Assembly: GCF_008931805.1 (NCBI RefSeq)
Contig: NZ_CP044399.1
Span: forward strand, 1,364,001 to 1,428,000
Direction of reading: 5' to 3'
DNA: 64,000 bases
DNA from: Moritella marina ATCC 15381
GTDB lineage: Bacteria > Pseudomonadota > Gammaproteobacteria > Enterobacterales > Moritellaceae
Shown here: positions 60,986-64,000 of the stretch, piece by piece
How the letters are laid out: each line of letters opens with the position of its first letter
How positions within the stretch are numbered: position 1 is the stretch's first letter
Translations under genes and position numbers: made by a program
Notes under the pieces: generated by a model
Databases searched by the model: none
Told to the model about the DNA's origin: nothing
What the model saw: only the letters and a program-made list of their open reading frames with translations

Positions 60986-62176
60986 ATGAAAGAATTTAAT
61001 AACAATTTATGTTGGCTTAGTCTCGCTTTATTCAGTGAAACTGCGTTTGCTTATACCCAAGATACGTACATTACCGATGATGGTTTATTTGTAAAACCGT
61101 CTTTAGAAATGAGACTAGTGCATGATGATAATATTTATAATCAACAAGCAAGTGGTAAAAGTAGTGCGATTTCCTCTTTAATGCCGTCCTTGAATCTAAA
61201 AATGGATGACGGTGTTAATTACTACAGCTTTGATATAAATCTAGAAAAGGGGGTGTATGAAGCAAGTAGTGATGATAATTATACTGATGCCGATATTGGA
61301 TTAAATGCCCATATAGAGCCAAACGATACTCACCGTGTTGATCTTAGCCTCAAAGGTGAGTGGTTAACAGAACAACGAGGGACAGGAATAACAGAAGGTA
61401 TTTCTGGACTGACCGATGAACCTATCACCTATGGTCGTAATTCCATTGCAGCAAGCTATGAGTATGGCTCTCAAGAAACCAAAGGTCGAATAGCCTTTGA
61501 CTTTAAATATTACGAGAAAGAATATCGTAATTTTGATGATATAACGAGGCGCAGTAATTATGATTCTTACCTTGTCGGCTCACGATTTTATTATTCAACG
61601 AGGGCGCATACAGATGCCTTTATCGAAGTTAACGCTGAAACAATAGGCTACGATTACAATCAGCCAGGCGAGTTTCTCCGCGATTCAGATGTATATACCG
61701 CGTTTGTTGGTATGCAGTGGGCAAGTTCTCCAGTCCTAAATGGTTTTGTTAAAATTGGTGGTCAAGCAAAAGAATTTGATGATGAAGGTCGTGAAGATTT
61801 TACTGGTTTTAGCTGGAATATAGGTGGTTTTTGGCGTCCTCTTACCTATTCTAAACTCTCATTTTCAACGTCTCAAGCCACGAAAGATCCAGATATTTTC
61901 GGTGATTACATTCTAGAAACTAAATACAACGTTGATTGGAAACATAACTGGACGACATATATTTATACCTCTGCAGGTGTTTATAAATATAAGGATGATT
62001 ACAGTGGCATCAGTCGGGTAGATGATATCTATGGGTTCTCACTTAAACTTAATTATGATTTAACTCAGAATATTGCAATTGCTGTTTTTGGTGAATGGGA
62101 TAGAAACCAGTCAACGAATACGGTGTTCGAATATGACAAAAATGTTGTTGGTGTTAATTTCACCTTTACGCTCTAG
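60986..62176 (+). CDS. Outer-membrane beta-barrel of polysaccharide export (Wzp/BBP2-like)
   Basis: A 396-residue exported protein with alternating strands throughout, GLFVKPSLEMRLVHDDNIY near the start and a C-terminal aromatic strand (VVGVNFTFTL). It fits the putative beta-barrel porin 2 group found in exopolysaccharide operons (VpsM/EpsL-like). An export signal ends near TAFA-YTQ (residues ~22). Placed directly before a short OPX protein, it likely forms the outer-membrane exit. Strand count was not computed. Confidence 0.8.
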   Translation: MKEFNNNLCWLSLALFSETAFAYTQDTYITDDGLFVKPSLEMRLVHDDNIYNQQASGKSSAISSLMPSLNLKMDDGVNYYSFDINLEKGVYEASSDDNYTDADIGLNAHIEPNDTHRVDLSLKGEWLTEQRGTGITEGISGLTDEPITYGRNSIAASYEYGSQETKGRIAFDFKYYEKEYRNFDDITRRSNYDSYLVGSRFYYSTRAHTDAFIEVNAETIGYDYNQPGEFLRDSDVYTAFVGMQWASSPVLNGFVKIGGQAKEFDDEGREDFTGFSWNIGGFWRPLTYSKLSFSTSQATKDPDIFGDYILETKYNVDWKHNWTTYIYTSAGVYKYKDDYSGISRVDDIYGFSLKLNYDLTQNIAIAVFGEWDRNQSTNTVFEYDKNVVGVNFTFTL

Positions 62177-62185
62177 GTGGCAAGT

Positions 62186-62704
62186 ATGTTGAAAAAGATC
62201 GCTATTAGTCTGTTGTTTGTATTTATTCAATTTTCGGCTCTTGCTAAAGGCTCATATATTTTAGGGCCCGGTGATAAAGTTGAAATCAAAGTGTTTGGTC
62301 AAGAAGATCTAACGGTGGAAACGTTGTTAAGTAACAGTGGCCAAATTAATTATCCATTTTTTGGTGAAATCAAAGTAACGGGGTTGACTGTTAAGCAGGT
62401 TGAAAAATTAATCTATAAAGGTTTAAAAGGTAATTATCTTATCAATCCGAATGTGTATGTTCATGTGGTTGAGCATCGCCCCTTTTATATTCACGGTGAA
62501 GTAAAAAAACCAGGAGGTTATCCTTACCAACCGGGTTTAACGGTTAACCAGGCAATCGCGTTAGCTGGTGGACTTACCGAAAGAGCATCGAAAGAGAAGA
62601 TATATTTATTTAAAGAAAAAAATAAAAAATCTCAAATCAACGCAAGCATGACCTACAGAGTTAATGCTGGTGATACCATATTGATTAAACAAAGGTTTTT
62701 CTAA
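62186..62704 (+). CDS. Short Wza-like polysaccharide export (OPX) protein
   Basis: 172 residues from ATG 62186 (AGGTGG five bases upstream); GTG 62177 is also open. A signal peptide ends LA-KGS with no lipobox Cys. The Poly_export domain (YILGPGDKVEIKVFGQEDLTV, given here up to V) is followed by one SLBB domain (FYIHGEVKKPGGYPY, LAGGLTERA). The C-terminal helix that forms the outer-membrane pore in Wza is absent, and Wza itself is about twice this size. It probably bridges the periplasm to the adjacent beta-barrel. Stop and wzc start overlap (TAATG). Confidence 0.9.
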   Translation: MLKKIAISLLFVFIQFSALAKGSYILGPGDKVEIKVFGQEDLTVETLLSNSGQINYPFFGEIKVTGLTVKQVEKLIYKGLKGNYLINPNVYVHVVEHRPFYIHGEVKKPGGYPYQPGLTVNQAIALAGGLTERASKEKIYLFKEKNKKSQINASMTYRVNAGDTILIKQRFF

Positions 62705-64000
62705 TGGATAAATCAGAACAGAGCCTGACAAAATCGTCAGTTAATAATGATATTGTTTTACCTTCACCGCATTGGCACGTTATACAAAGGTATAAATGGC
62801 GGGTTCTTGTATTCGCAACTTTGGTTTCTATCGCTACAGCATTCTATTTATCGAACGAATCGCCATTATATCGAGCGTCTGCAACGTTACTGATCGAAGC
62901 AGACCAAGCCAAAGCTGTTTCATTTGATTCCGTTCAAGGGCAAGACTCAAATCGAAAAGAATATTATTTGACGCAGTTCGAGATCCTTAAATCATATTCA
63001 ATTGCAGAAACGGTTTTTGACCGGTTAAATCTTCAGCAGCAACCTTCATTCCAAAAAACAGAGAGTTGGAGAGATCAACTTATTAGTTATCTCATAGAGG
63101 TAATGTCACTATCTGATGTTTTAGGGATGGATGATAATGTGGATAGTGAATTTGTTGAAAATATAGGCACGGGTTATATCAATGGCCTACCAGAAATAGG
63201 TGGCGAGCTTAATATAGCAGAACTGGAAAATCTAAATGATAAAAAGGCACGTCTAAGACAGTTTTCAAAAAGTCTCACTGTCACACCAATACGGAAAACA
63301 CAGCTTGTTAAATTATCGTATGATAGTGAAGATCCGGCATTAGCTGCGTTAATCGCAAATGCGGTTGGTGAAGCATATATTGCACAAGATCTTGCTATTA
63401 AATCGTCTATTAACAAAAATGCCGCTCAGTGGCTTGGAACAAGGCTTGAAGATTTACGAGAGAGTCTTGATGCGTCTGAATCACGCCTACAGATATACCG
63501 TAAAGAGCAAAATATCATCGATTTACAAGATCGTGACGGGCGAGGGTTAACTGGCTTGGTAAGTAATGAACTGGAACAAACATCTCGTCAATTAATTGAA
63601 GCTAAAAATGAAGTGAATAAATTACAGAGTATTGTCCGCGCGGTTAATGAATATGGCGTGAAAAACATGGATAAATTAGAATCAATTCCAGAGATAACAT
63701 CTCACCCTGTGATTCAAAATATCAAAACGCTAAAAGTGAAAGCTAAACTAAAAGTATCTGAGTTATCACAAATATATGGACGTAAACATCCTGATCTTAT
63801 TGCGGCGAAATCGGAACTCTATACGGTGAACAAACATCTCACTACGCAAATATCTAAGCTAGTAACAGGTATAAATAGAGAGCTAAAAACCAAGCAAAGT
63901 AATGTTGCTGCATTACGAAGAGAATACAACAAAATTCAAAACGAATTTCAGGATGTCATCGGTAAAGATAATGAGTATCAAAAATTGGTTCGAGATGTTG
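62704..64000 (+). CDS. Wzc-like polysaccharide co-polymerase (3' partial)
   Basis: The frame runs open from ATG 62704 to the end of the window (432 codons). It starts with a cytoplasmic tail, a membrane segment (about residues 31-50, RVLVFATLVSIATAFYL), a Wzz periplasmic domain (LYRASATLLIEA, QLVKLSYDSEDPALAALIAN, EAYIAQDL) and long coiled coil (~245-430). These features are those of Wzc/EpsB tyrosine autokinases that control chain length; the kinase domain, if present, lies beyond the window. Confidence 0.88.
   Translation, partial: MDKSEQSLTKSSVNNDIVLPSPHWHVIQRYKWRVLVFATLVSIATAFYLSNESPLYRASATLLIEADQAKAVSFDSVQGQDSNRKEYYLTQFEILKSYSIAETVFDRLNLQQQPSFQKTESWRDQLISYLIEVMSLSDVLGMDDNVDSEFVENIGTGYINGLPEIGGELNIAELENLNDKKARLRQFSKSLTVTPIRKTQLVKLSYDSEDPALAALIANAVGEAYIAQDLAIKSSINKNAAQWLGTRLEDLRESLDASESRLQIYRKEQNIIDLQDRDGRGLTGLVSNELEQTSRQLIEAKNEVNKLQSIVRAVNEYGVKNMDKLESIPEITSHPVIQNIKTLKVKAKLKVSELSQIYGRKHPDLIAAKSELYTVNKHLTTQISKLVTGINRELKTKQSNVAALRREYNKIQNEFQDVIGKDNEYQKLVRDV

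Overview
The window is a contiguous piece of a gammaproteobacterial chromosome. Gene content and order (plzB-mfd-csiV divergent from lolCDE, thrS-infC-rpmI-rplT, pheST-ihfA, rne/rluC divergent, yceD-rpmF-plsX-fab-mltG-tmk-holB-tatD) match marine Alteromonadales/Vibrionales. The AT-leaning composition and proteins such as CsiV, DUF2797 and DUF2960 suggest a Moritella-, Psychromonas- or Shewanella-like organism; the genus is an inference. I see no tRNA, rRNA, insertion sequence, prophage or CRISPR array.

Layout. 1-1.8 kb: 3' part of a glycan gene that fuses a GT2 glycosyltransferase to a phosphoglycosyl transferase. 1.8-7.3 kb (minus): PilZ-like protein, mfd, csiV. 7.5-12.0 kb: lolCDE and a MATE exporter. 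12.1-15.7 kb: a lipoprotein, a gene remnant, an AlaX-type alanyl-tRNA editing protein, the alanine exporter AlaE and a DUF2797 protein. 15.7-26.1 kb: the translation block thrS-infC-rpmI-rplT, a GGDEF/EAL receptor and pheST-ihfA. 26.2-33.5 kb: a SulP transporter, RNase E with very long tandem repeats, rluC and maf. 33.6-42.5 kb: fatty-acid/phospholipid initiation (no fabH), acpP, fabF, mltG, tmk, holB, tatD. 42.7-46.6 kb: small conserved genes, a ComEC lacking its hydrolase domain, a YfcH-like protein. 46.8-51.9 kb: a GtrA/GtrB/GT39 lipid-sugar set around a two-component system. 52-55 kb: NYN and YaiI proteins, an L,D-transpeptidase and MepK/YcbK. 55-64 kb: an exopolysaccharide cluster (beta-helix protein, Wzy-like, Wzx, WcaJ-like initiator, outer-membrane barrel, short Wza-like OPX, Wzc-like co-polymerase) that runs off the end.

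How the genes work together. The housekeeping blocks carry recognisable RNA-level control: a thrS leader stem-loop resembling a tRNA-Thr CGU anticodon arm, an AUA start codon for infC, and a long structured rne 5' UTR. The distal cluster looks like a Wzx/Wzy exopolysaccharide system in which a short periplasmic OPX works with a separate beta-barrel. Two envelope-remodelling sets lie next to it: lipid-linked sugar transfer with its own regulators, and a maker/cleaver pair for 3-3 peptidoglycan crosslinks.

The window is mostly conserved chromosome. I found no clearly new system; the best leads are the RNase E repeat arrays, the truncated ComEC, the GT2-PGT fusion and the barrel/OPX export pair.
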